DNA from: CAZKWG01 sp964615375
GTDB lineage: Bacteria; Myxococcota_A; UBA796; CAZKWG01
Length of the DNA: 12,846 bases
Direction: 5' to 3'
Assembly (NCBI GenBank): GCA_964615375.1
Contig: CAZTOW010000095.1
Coordinates: 1-12,846, forward strand
Shown one piece after another: positions 6,374-12,797 of this stretch (the first letter of the stretch is position 1; every line of letters begins with the position of its first letter). A program made the position numbers and the translations under genes. The notes below the pieces were generated by a model. That model was not told the DNA's origin, ran no database searches, and saw only the letters and a program-made list of their open reading frames with translations.

Positions 6374-7106
6374 CTGGCGGCGGCAGATGATCGAGATGAT
6401 CCGCGGGGCCGCGCCGCTGTCGGGGGCGTGGTTCGAGCCCGGCCCCTGGCTGGACGCCGACGCGCAGATCGGCGTCTACCGCGAGCAGTTCCGCATGCGC
6501 ACCTCGGACGCGCTGGACGGCGAGCTGCCCGGCCTGCGGGCGCTGATGGGCGAGGAGCTGGACGCGCTCTACGAGGACTTCCTCGCGGACCACCCGCCGG
6601 ACTCCTGGTCGCTGGACCACCTCGCCGGGCCCTTCGCCGCCTGGCTGGAGGCGCGGGGAGCAGATGCGTGCCAGGTGGACATGGCACGCCTGGACGCGGC
6701 GGTGATGACGGCCTTCAGCGCCCGGGAGCCGAAGGCGCTGGACCTGTCGGCCTTGAACGCTGACACCGCGCTGATCCTGAGCCCCGGGGTCCGGCTCCTG
6801 GACCTGCGCTGGAGCGTACACCGAGCGCGTATGAGTATCGACTGGGGCCAGCTACAGGTGGAACCGGAGCCCGGCGACTACCCCGTGGCCATCTACCGGG
6901 CCGGGCTGGAGGTCCGCCACTGGGAGCTCAGCCCCCTCGCCCGCGCCCTGCTCCGGGCCTTCTCCGACCCGCGCCCGCTCCAGGATGGCCTGATGCTCGC
7001 CCTGACCGAGGCGCCCGCCGCCCCCACCGCGCTTCAGCGGGCGCTGCACGAGATCTCCGCCCGCCGTCTGCTGGAGCCCATTTCCGTCGCCGGAGATCTG
7101 GGTTAG
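6360..7106 (+). CDS. DUF2063 family protein (BufC-like MNIO partner)
   Basis: Probable partner of the DUF692 enzyme, helping to recognise or deliver the precursor peptide. The 248-aa product has an N-terminal DUF2063-type helical domain at about residues 5-97. This contains the family pattern VYREQFRMRTSDALDGELPG, then LRALMGEELDALYEDFL, a Pro-Pro turn (79-80) and the PFAAWLEARG end helix. The C-terminal part (about 105-245) is mixed alpha/beta, with a winged-helix-like end that is weakly conserved in the family. The ATG at 6360 has GGAGG four bases upstream inside the DUF692 gene, and the 14-base overlap indicates coupling. DUF692-DUF2063 pairing downstream of a Cys-rich precursor is the standard bufferin/HvfA-type cassette. 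A DoxX-like membrane protein, often the next gene in such cassettes, is absent here. Confidence 0.88.
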   Translation: MLPADWRRQMIEMIRGAAPLSGAWFEPGPWLDADAQIGVYREQFRMRTSDALDGELPGLRALMGEELDALYEDFLADHPPDSWSLDHLAGPFAAWLEARGADACQVDMARLDAAVMTAFSAREPKALDLSALNADTALILSPGVRLLDLRWSVHRARMSIDWGQLQVEPEPGDYPVAIYRAGLEVRHWELSPLARALLRAFSDPRPLQDGLMLALTEAPAAPTALQRALHEISARRLLEPISVAGDLG

Positions 7107-7132
7107 ACCTGCTTCATCGCCGCGGAGCACCC

Positions 7133-7981
7133 ATGATCCTCCTCACCGTCCTCCTCGCCTGCCGGGACAAGGACAAGACCGACCCCACCGAGTTCGAGCT
7201 CTCCGAGGTGGAGGACAGCGGCACGCCGCTGGACAGCGGGGAGGTGGACGACAGCGGCGACAGCGGCGACAGCGGCGGGGACACGGGCGAGCCCGAGCCG
7301 CAGGTGGACCGCATGACCATGGCCGGGCTCGAGGTCCTGTCCACCATCGTCACCGACCCCAGCGGCTTCACCTCCAACCAGGAGACCGCCATCACCACGA
7401 GCTGGGTGCTGGTCGCCTGGGAGCGCGAGGGCACGGCGGTGAGCTGGACGGAGACGCTGTGCGGCATCGAGAGCTCGGAGGTCTTCTCCACCACCACCAG
7501 CTTCTCCGACGCCTTCGTGGACACCATGCCCGTCCGTGCGCGCTCGGGCACCCTCTCCGCGGCGCGCACCGGCGCCACGCTGGGCGGCGGGCCCTTCGTG
7601 GACCTGGTCAGCGTGACGCTGGACGACCCGGAGGGGGACCGCCTGCCCACCGACCCCGACGACGAGCGCGTCGAGGACCAGGACGGGGACGGCGAGCCCG
7701 GGGTCACCGTGATCATCGACAACGCGCTGCTGGGCGAGGGCGAGGCTTACGTCATCCAACGCAACACGACGACCTACGATGGGGTGGTCGTCTCGACGGA
7801 TCGCGTGGAGGGCTACCTGTCCGCCACGTCTGAGCAGGTCATCGTCTCCGCGAGCACCTGGTGGCTGGAGCTGGAGAGCGACCCGCCCGAGCCCGACCCG
7901 GAGGCGACGCACTCCTACTTCATCTTCCAGCAGATCGACGACGAGGCGGGCTGCGCCGAGGTGCTGGACGTGGCGTTCTGA
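7133..7981 (+). CDS. Lipoprotein with DSG-rich linker, unknown function
   Basis: Predicted surface or periplasmic lipoprotein of 282 aa. The leader MILLTVLLAC is only nine residues before the lipid Cys10 and has no positive charge. Residues 18-57 form an acidic, flexible linker with repeated DSG triplets; the underlying 9-mer GACAGCGGC is in tandem three times at 7250-7276. The mature domain (about 60-282) looks beta-rich and contains an acidic DQDGDGEPG stretch at 182-190, which resembles a calcium-binding loop of the DxDxDG type. Cys110 and Cys274 could form a disulfide. The ATG has GGAG six bases upstream. It begins 26 bases after the DUF2063 gene and could be read through from that operon, but nothing links it to metallopeptide function. 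I do not recognise a named family; such proteins are frequent in myxobacterial-type genomes. Confidence 0.8.
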   Translation: MILLTVLLACRDKDKTDPTEFELSEVEDSGTPLDSGEVDDSGDSGDSGGDTGEPEPQVDRMTMAGLEVLSTIVTDPSGFTSNQETAITTSWVLVAWEREGTAVSWTETLCGIESSEVFSTTTSFSDAFVDTMPVRARSGTLSAARTGATLGGGPFVDLVSVTLDDPEGDRLPTDPDDERVEDQDGDGEPGVTVIIDNALLGEGEAYVIQRNTTTYDGVVVSTDRVEGYLSATSEQVIVSASTWWLELESDPPEPDPEATHSYFIFQQIDDEAGCAEVLDVAF

Positions 7982-8120
7982 GGGGGGGGCGTCTCGTGAG
8001 CCCGCCCTTCGTCCACGAGGTCCCGGTCGCCCGCATCTTGCTGGACGACGACGGCCACGGCTCGGCCACCCTCTGACGAATGGAGCGTCGTGATACTCTG
8101 GTGCTCCCCTTGGAGTCCCC

Positions 8121-8801
8121 ATGCCCTATGTCTACTTCCTCGCCCACGCCTCCGCTGACGAGGCGCTCGCGCGTCAGCTCCACGCGGGGCTCCGGGCCGC
8201 CGGTCTGAGCTGCTTCCTTGACCTCGAGGACCTGCTGCCCGGAGACGAGTGGGACCTCGTCATCCCCCGCGCGCAGCGGGCCTCGGCCGCCACGATCCTG
8301 CTGGTGAGCGCGCGCTACGACGCCGCGTACTACCTGCGCGACGAGGTGCACGCGGCCATCGCCCTGGGGCGGCAGCCAGGCTCGGAGCACCGGCTGATCC
8401 CGATCTTCGTCTCAGGCCCCCCTCAGCCAATGCCATACGGGATCGGGCTGAAGCAGGGCTTCGATCTGGCGAAGCTCGGGATGGCCGAGGTGGTGGCGAG
8501 GCTGGTCGCGCTGGCGGCAAAGCTCGGCGGCGGAGCTCCCCCCAGCGCACCTCCCCCCCCGCCGCCGACCCGTGACCTGAGCGCGCTCTACGAGGCCCTG
8601 TGCGCCATCCAACATGTGGGCGGCATGTTCCAGGAGATCCTGGCCTTTGAGCTGCCGGAGGCCGCGCCCTACATCTCGGCCGACGTCGCCACGCCCGCTC
8701 AGCGGGCCGGAGATCTGGTGCAGTGGGCCTCGCTTCAGGGCGAGGACGCGCTGGAGCGGCTGTGGCGGGCGGCGAAGAAGCGGGCGCCGGGGCTGCTGTG
8801 A
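8121..8801 (+). CDS. TIR-domain effector with C-terminal EAD-like adaptor domain
   Basis: Predicted effector of a conflict/defence system. TIR domains in such systems usually cleave NAD+ or make NAD-derived signals. Numbering the 226 aa: TIR domain at about 3-135, with YFLAHASADEALARQLH (strand A and helix A), GLSCFLDLEDLLPGDEW (BB-loop region), ILLVSARYDAAYYLRDEV with Glu75 as the candidate catalytic residue, and LIPIFVSG. A Pro-rich linker (140-149) leads to a helical domain (about 152-223), patterned like the effector-associated (death-like) adaptor domains that tether effectors to NACHT/STAND partners. The following gene begins with a similar helical segment, which supports this reading. 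The ATG has GGAG seven bases upstream; GATACT (8092-8097) is a weak -10 candidate. The stop overlaps the NACHT gene's GTG. The TIR fold is clear; the adaptor domain is inferred from pattern and context. Confidence 0.85.
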   Translation: MPYVYFLAHASADEALARQLHAGLRAAGLSCFLDLEDLLPGDEWDLVIPRAQRASAATILLVSARYDAAYYLRDEVHAAIALGRQPGSEHRLIPIFVSGPPQPMPYGIGLKQGFDLAKLGMAEVVARLVALAAKLGGGAPPSAPPPPPPTRDLSALYEALCAIQHVGGMFQEILAFELPEAAPYISADVATPAQRAGDLVQWASLQGEDALERLWRAAKKRAPGLL

Positions 8802-11614
8802 GCCCGGGTCCAGACCTGGCCTCCTGGGCCGAGGCGCTCAAGGCGCTGAGCGAGGCCCAGCTCGGCGAGCTGGTCAGTCGGCTGGAGGGGCACGCGGCCT
8901 ATGTGCCGTCCCTGAACGCCGGCCGGGCGGCGGTGGCGACGGCCGTGGTCGAGCAGATGAAGCTGTCTCCCCAGGTCTTCGAGGCGGTCGCGGCCGAGCT
9001 CCAGCGCCTCCGGGCCCTGCCTCCGCCGTTGCGACTGGACCGCTGGCTGCACCTGCAGTGGCAGCACCACCGCGACGTCCCCGTCGTCGGCGGGCTGGGC
9101 GAGCAGTACCGCCTGCCCATCGAGGACATCTATGTCCCCCTGACGCTCGCCGACCGCACGACCCTCGGCCCGGACGGCTGGGAGGGCTGCGAACCGGACG
9201 GTCGTCCCTCCCGCAACCAGGCCGCGCACCAGGGCTCGGGGCGGGTGAGCGTCGAGGCCGCCTTCGCCGAGCTGGAGCGCCGGCGCGCGCGCAGCCTGCT
9301 CTGTGGGCTGAGCGTGGTGGGAAACCCCGGCGCGGGCAAGACCACGCTGCTCTCCAGCTTGGTCGCGAAGGCCACGCCGGCCCCCCGCGGCCTCGGATCG
9401 GCGGCCCTGGGTCTGCCGGCCGACCTGTTACCCGTCTACCTGCGCTTCGCCAGCCTCTGGCGCCAGGTCACCGGGCCACAGCCCCTCTCGCTGGAGACGC
9501 TGATCCTACAGGCCGTGGACGCCCGGTGCCCCGGCGCTGGCCCGGCCCTGCTGGCCCGCGGAGCCCGGCTGCTGATCCTGCTGGACGGCCTCGACGAGGT
9601 CCCCGACGAGGCCGCCCGCGTCGCGGTCTGCCGCTGGCTGGTCGGGCAGGCGCCGGCCTGGCGCGACCACGCCCGCCTGGTCGTCACCTGCAGGCTGGCC
9701 GCCTGGGACCGCGCGGGCGAAGCGCTCCAGGGCGTCCTCCTGCCGCTCGGCGTGCAGGGTTTCGACCGCGAGGCCCGCGAGCGCTACGTGCGCGCCTGGT
9801 TCCCCCTGGTCTATGGGGCCTATGGGAGGCTGGAGGTCAGCGAGGCCGAGGCCGAGGCGGCGGCGAAGCGGCGGGCCGAGGCGCTGCTGGCCGCCATCGC
9901 CAGCGCCGACGCCGGGGTCGCCTTCCGCCTGGAGGCCATGGCCCGAAACCCCCTGCTGCTCTCGGTCATGTGCCTGGTCCACCTGAAGAGGGGCCAGCTC
10001 CCGCGGACCCGGCGGCAGCTCTACGAGGAGTGCCTGAGCATCCTGCTGGAGACCTGGGCCAGGCACCAGGAGCGCGCGCAGCCCATCCCCGCCGAGCCCG
10101 CGCTGAAGGCCCTGGCCCCGCTGGCCTGGCGCATGCAGTCCGCGCGGGCCGCGGGCGACCAGGACGCCACCTCGCTAGGAGAGCCCGAGGTGCTCGCGAC
10201 GCTCGGCCCGCACGCGCGCCCCGAGCGCGGGCTCCCGCTGTACGCGGCAGACTTCCTGCGCTGGCTCGGCGACAACGGCGTGCTGGAGAGCCCCGACGTC
10301 GGCCGCTGGCGCTTCTCCCACCTGACCTTCCAGGAGCACCTGGCGGCCCGGCACGCCAGCGAGCGCAACCTGGAGGCGGAGCTGGCCAGCCACCTCGAGG
10401 AGGCCTGGTGGCGGGAGACCATCCTGCTGGCCACCGCGCAGCCCGGCTTCTACCTTCACTTCTTGGAGGCCGCCTGGGCGAGGGAGCCCGGGGCGGAGGG
10501 GCGCGCGCTCCTGCGGGCGGCCCGGGACGAGTCCGAGACCGAGGACGCCCGGCCGCACCTCCGCGTCCTCGACGCGGCGGTGGCGGCGCTGGCCGCGTCC
10601 CCCCCCACGCCCGAGGGCTGGTGGTCGCGGCTGATCCAGTACCTGGGCCTGCGCGCGCCGCCGACGCCGCCCGATCCCGGACCGCCGCCCTGGCAGATCC
10701 TCCTGGCTCTGGATCTGGCGCCGGTCGGGGCGCGCGAGGCCCTGCTGGAGACGGCCCGGCCCCTGGTCCACCACCCGGATCCCGCGGTGGCGAGCGCCGT
10801 CGCCGCGCTCACGGGCGCGCCCCTGCCCACCAAGCACCACCGGCCGCCCGAGCCGGGCGCGCTGCGGGTCTTCGAGGCCGGCGGCGTGACTCTGGAGGCG
10901 GTCTGGGTTCCGCCGGGGACCTTCTGGATGGGCTCGGGCGCGGAGGGTGAGGACGGGCACGACCCGGAAGCCTACGGTGATGAGCGCCCCCGTCACCGGG
11001 TGCGGATCCCCCAGGGCTTCTGGCTGGGGCGCTTCCCGGTGACCAACGGGCAGTACGCGGCTTTCGTCCGCGGCGCCGGGGCGCGCGAGCCGTTCAGCAT
11101 GTTGAGCGGCGGCTTCGACGCGCCCGACCAGCCGGTCCTGGAGGTGGACTGGCGCGAGGCGATGGCGTTTTGCGCCTGGTGGTCCGGCCAGCCCGGCGCC
11201 GCGCCCGCGGACCTGCCCACCGAGGCCGAGTGGGAGTGGGCGACCCGCGGCCCCGAGGGGCGCCGCTACCCCTGGGGCGACGAGGCGCCGGACCCCAGCC
11301 GGGCCTGCTACGCCTCCCCGCGCCCGACCCCGGTCGGCGCACACCCCGCGGGCCGCGGCCCCTTCGGCGCCGAGGATCAGGCGGGCAACGCCTGGGAGTG
11401 GACCCGGTCGGTCGCGAGGCCCTACAGGGCCCACGACAGAATTGACCATTGTCAGGAAGATGACACGACAGGGGACGCGCCTCGCGTGCTGCGGGGCGGC
11501 TCCTGGTTCGACCCCTCCAGGGACCTGCGCGCCGCGGACCGGCTCAGGGACCTCCCCGGGCGCAGGGTCAGGGACTTCGGCTTTCGGGTGGTGTTCCGGT
11601 CCCCCCCAGCATAG
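8798..11614 (+). CDS. EAD-like–NACHT NTPase–FGE-sulfatase-fold protein (STAND conflict sensor/switch)
   Basis: Predicted NTP-driven switch of a TIR-NACHT conflict system, 938 aa from GTG 8798. Domain order: an N-terminal helical adaptor-like segment (about 8-72); a linker; a NACHT NTPase from about 165, with Walker A GNPGAGKT (175-182), Walker B LLILLDGLDEVPD (258-270) and a sensor-like VVTCR (295-299); the NACHT-associated helical part with RFSHLTFQEHLAA (505-517); a helical, HEAT-like stretch (about 540-680); and a C-terminal FGE-sulfatase/C-type-lectin-like domain (about 700-934) with VWVPPGTFWMGS, LPTEAEWEWATRG, GNAWEWT, RVLRGGSW and GFRVVF. The paired Cys of active formylglycine-generating enzymes are missing near the C-terminus, so it is probably a ligand-binding, not catalytic, version. 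The start overlaps the TIR stop as GTGA. Codons from 11433 on become A-rich. Specific trigger unknown. Confidence 0.88.
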   Translation: MSPGPDLASWAEALKALSEAQLGELVSRLEGHAAYVPSLNAGRAAVATAVVEQMKLSPQVFEAVAAELQRLRALPPPLRLDRWLHLQWQHHRDVPVVGGLGEQYRLPIEDIYVPLTLADRTTLGPDGWEGCEPDGRPSRNQAAHQGSGRVSVEAAFAELERRRARSLLCGLSVVGNPGAGKTTLLSSLVAKATPAPRGLGSAALGLPADLLPVYLRFASLWRQVTGPQPLSLETLILQAVDARCPGAGPALLARGARLLILLDGLDEVPDEAARVAVCRWLVGQAPAWRDHARLVVTCRLAAWDRAGEALQGVLLPLGVQGFDREARERYVRAWFPLVYGAYGRLEVSEAEAEAAAKRRAEALLAAIASADAGVAFRLEAMARNPLLLSVMCLVHLKRGQLPRTRRQLYEECLSILLETWARHQERAQPIPAEPALKALAPLAWRMQSARAAGDQDATSLGEPEVLATLGPHARPERGLPLYAADFLRWLGDNGVLESPDVGRWRFSHLTFQEHLAARHASERNLEAELASHLEEAWWRETILLATAQPGFYLHFLEAAWAREPGAEGRALLRAARDESETEDARPHLRVLDAAVAALAASPPTPEGWWSRLIQYLGLRAPPTPPDPGPPPWQILLALDLAPVGAREALLETARPLVHHPDPAVASAVAALTGAPLPTKHHRPPEPGALRVFEAGGVTLEAVWVPPGTFWMGSGAEGEDGHDPEAYGDERPRHRVRIPQGFWLGRFPVTNGQYAAFVRGAGAREPFSMLSGGFDAPDQPVLEVDWREAMAFCAWWSGQPGAAPADLPTEAEWEWATRGPEGRRYPWGDEAPDPSRACYASPRPTPVGAHPAGRGPFGAEDQAGNAWEWTRSVARPYRAHDRIDHCQEDDTTGDAPRVLRGGSWFDPSRDLRAADRLRDLPGRRVRDFGFRVVFRSPPA

Positions 11615-11854
11615 TACCTCGAACCCCGAGCGCGGCGATGAGAGCTCGGCCCGCCCCGACATCTCTCGCGCCGGCCTCCGCGCCTCTCCGCGTCCTCCGC
11701 GGTAAAATGCCCGACTCGAGACGTCCGTCAGACTGCAATTTCGGCCAACCCTCGCCTTCTCAGGTAATTAACCGCGGATATGCTCTGTTGCAAGTCACCA
11801 ACGTTGCACCTGCACGGTAGAGACACAGCGAGCTAAGATCACTGTGGAGGCTCG
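11615..11854. other. Intergenic spacer between the conflict system and the toxin-antitoxin pair
   Basis: No gene is seen. The spacer holds a weak stem (CCGAGC at 11626-11631 with GCTCGG at 11644-11649, no T tract), the CTCCGCG-rich repeat described separately, and a more AT-rich stretch from about 11700. GTTGCA occurs twice in direct orientation (11787-11792 and 11803-11808). TAAGAT at 11834-11839 is a -10-like box without a matching -35, just ahead of the antitoxin ribosome binding site. The GTTGCA pair could be an operator, but this is a guess. Confidence 0.4.
11674..11705. repeat. CTCCGCG-unit dispersed intergenic repeat
   Basis: CTCCGCG recurs at 11676-11682, 11686-11692 and 11695-11701 with a 9-10 bp period, and the series ends in GCGGTAAA. 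Its reverse complement, of the form ACCGCGGAGGACGCGGAG, resembles a widespread intergenic repeat built of GCAGAG/GCGGAG units found in many unrelated bacterial genomes. The internal periodicity is visible here; the wider distribution is recollection that was not tested. Confidence 0.45.
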
Positions 11855-12106
11855 ATGCAGACCCTGACCCTCGATATCCCCGACGAGCTCTTCTCAGCGC
11901 TGCGGCGCTCGCCCAGGGAGCTGGCTCGAGACCTGAGGTTGGCAGCGGCCATCCACTGGTATCGTCGAGGGGAGCTGTCTCAGGAGAAGGCTGCAGCGCT
12001 GGCAGGACTCGATCGTACCGACTTCCTGCTGGAGCTTTCGCGCCAGAGCGTGGATGCCTTCGTGGTGGACTTCGAAGATCTGGACGCCGAGCTTGCGCGT
12101 GGTTGA
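11855..12106 (+). CDS. UPF0175 family antitoxin
   Basis: Predicted antitoxin of a type II toxin-antitoxin pair, 83 aa. It has a short N-terminal beta segment (MQTLTLDIPDEL), a helical region with ARDLRLAAAIHWYRRGELS (24-42), then a helix-turn-helix-like stretch QEKAAALAGLDRTDFLLELS (43-62) matching the UPF0175 signature. The acidic tail (VVDFEDLDAEL) is suited to wrapping the toxin. The ATG has GGAGG five bases upstream. The gene overlaps the downstream DUF3368 gene by 8 bases, the usual UPF0175-DUF3368 order. Members of this family commonly autoregulate their operon; direct GTTGCA repeats lie 47-68 bases upstream but are unproven as operators. Codon use is somewhat less GC-biased than in the neighbouring conflict genes, hinting at separate acquisition. 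Confidence 0.85.
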   Translation: MQTLTLDIPDELFSALRRSPRELARDLRLAAAIHWYRRGELSQEKAAALAGLDRTDFLLELSRQSVDAFVVDFEDLDAELARG

Positions 12107-12596
12107 CAAGGGGTCGGTCGCAGTCGTCAACGCGTCTCCGCTCATCTTTCTCTCCAGGGCGGGGCTCGTCGATCTCCTGCGGACGACCGCCGAGCGCGTG
12201 GTCGTGCCGGAGGCTGTGGCCGACGAGATCCGTCGGCGTGGTCCAAGCGATCCCACAGCCCTCGTGTTGGACCAGGAGCGATGGTTGGAGACTGTTCCCG
12301 TGGCCAGAATCCCCGTGGAGATTGTGGCCTGGGATCTCGGGCCGGGAGAGTCGGCCGTTCTCGCATGGGCGCAGGCGAATCCAGGTGCGGAGGCCATCCT
12401 CGACGACCTGCTGGGGCGGAAGTGCTCTGCCACGCTGGGTATCCCGATGCGTGGCACGCTTGGCCTCGTACTGCTGGCGCGCCAGCGCGGCATCATCCCT
12501 GCGGCCCGGCCTGTGCTGGATCGGCTTCGGACATCTGGGATGTACCTCGGCGACGCCGTCCTCCTGGAGGCGCTCAAGCGGGTCGGAGAACGATAG
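12099..12596 (+). CDS. DUF3368 family PIN-like toxin
   Basis: Predicted ribonuclease-type toxin partner of the UPF0175 antitoxin, 165 aa from GTG 12099. Family landmarks are visible: the first strand VVNASPLIFLSRAGLVDLL (9-27), VVVPEAVADEI (34-44), LGPGESAVLAWA (80-91), AILDDLLGRKCSATLGIPMR (99-118) and GTLGLVLLARQRGII (119-133), ending in a LDRL...GMYLGDAVLLEAL helix. Likely metal-binding acidic residues are Glu43, Glu84 and Asp102/Asp103. The position usually taken by the first PIN Asp is Asn11, a substitution seen in part of this family, so activity is not ruled out. The GTG overlaps the antitoxin end by 8 bases; a TTG six bases upstream is an alternative start. Length fits the family (about 150-165 aa), so it appears intact. 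Confidence 0.85.
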   Translation: MVDKGSVAVVNASPLIFLSRAGLVDLLRTTAERVVVPEAVADEIRRRGPSDPTALVLDQERWLETVPVARIPVEIVAWDLGPGESAVLAWAQANPGAEAILDDLLGRKCSATLGIPMRGTLGLVLLARQRGIIPAARPVLDRLRTSGMYLGDAVLLEALKRVGER

Positions 12597-12721
12597 GCTC
12601 GGGCCCATCGGGGAGATCAGCAGCCACATTCTTCGACAGGAGACGCTCCGGCAGGCTGGATCTGCGGCAATGCGGCCCTCTGCCAGCTCAGCACGCGAAC
12701 TCCCGGATTGGGGAGGGTGTT

Positions 12722-12764
12722 CGGGAGGATCGGGTGCCCCTGAGGATCGGGAGGATCGGGTGCC
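12722..12764. repeat. 17-bp direct repeat in the terminal spacer
   Basis: CGGGAGGATCGGGTGCC is repeated exactly at 12722-12738 and 12748-12764, a 26-bp period, and the inner GAGGATCGGG appears a third time at 12742-12751. It lies between the toxin gene and the terminal copy of the large repeat. The rest of 12597-12797 shows no gene, promoter or strong hairpin that I can support. Confidence 0.55.
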
Positions 12765-12797
12765 AGGTATCCTGAGACAGGCCTGCTTTCCCAAGGA

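Noticed and set aside
7996..8076. Possible 26-codon GTG-started mini-gene between the DSG lipoprotein and the TIR gene
   Set aside because: No convincing ribosome binding site and no recognisable features; it is probably the chance tail of an open frame. The stretch 7982-8120 otherwise only offers a weak -10-like GATACT.
8614..10950. 778-codon plus-strand frame overlapping the TIR and NACHT genes
   Set aside because: The translation is Arg/Pro/Ala/Gly-rich without motifs, while the other frame carries Walker A, Walker B and FGE landmarks.
11615..11854. DGR template repeat or mutagenic-homing signal next to the FGE-fold gene
   Set aside because: No near-copy of the C-terminal segment and no reverse transcriptase are present here or elsewhere in the window, so the DGR idea remains a hypothesis only.
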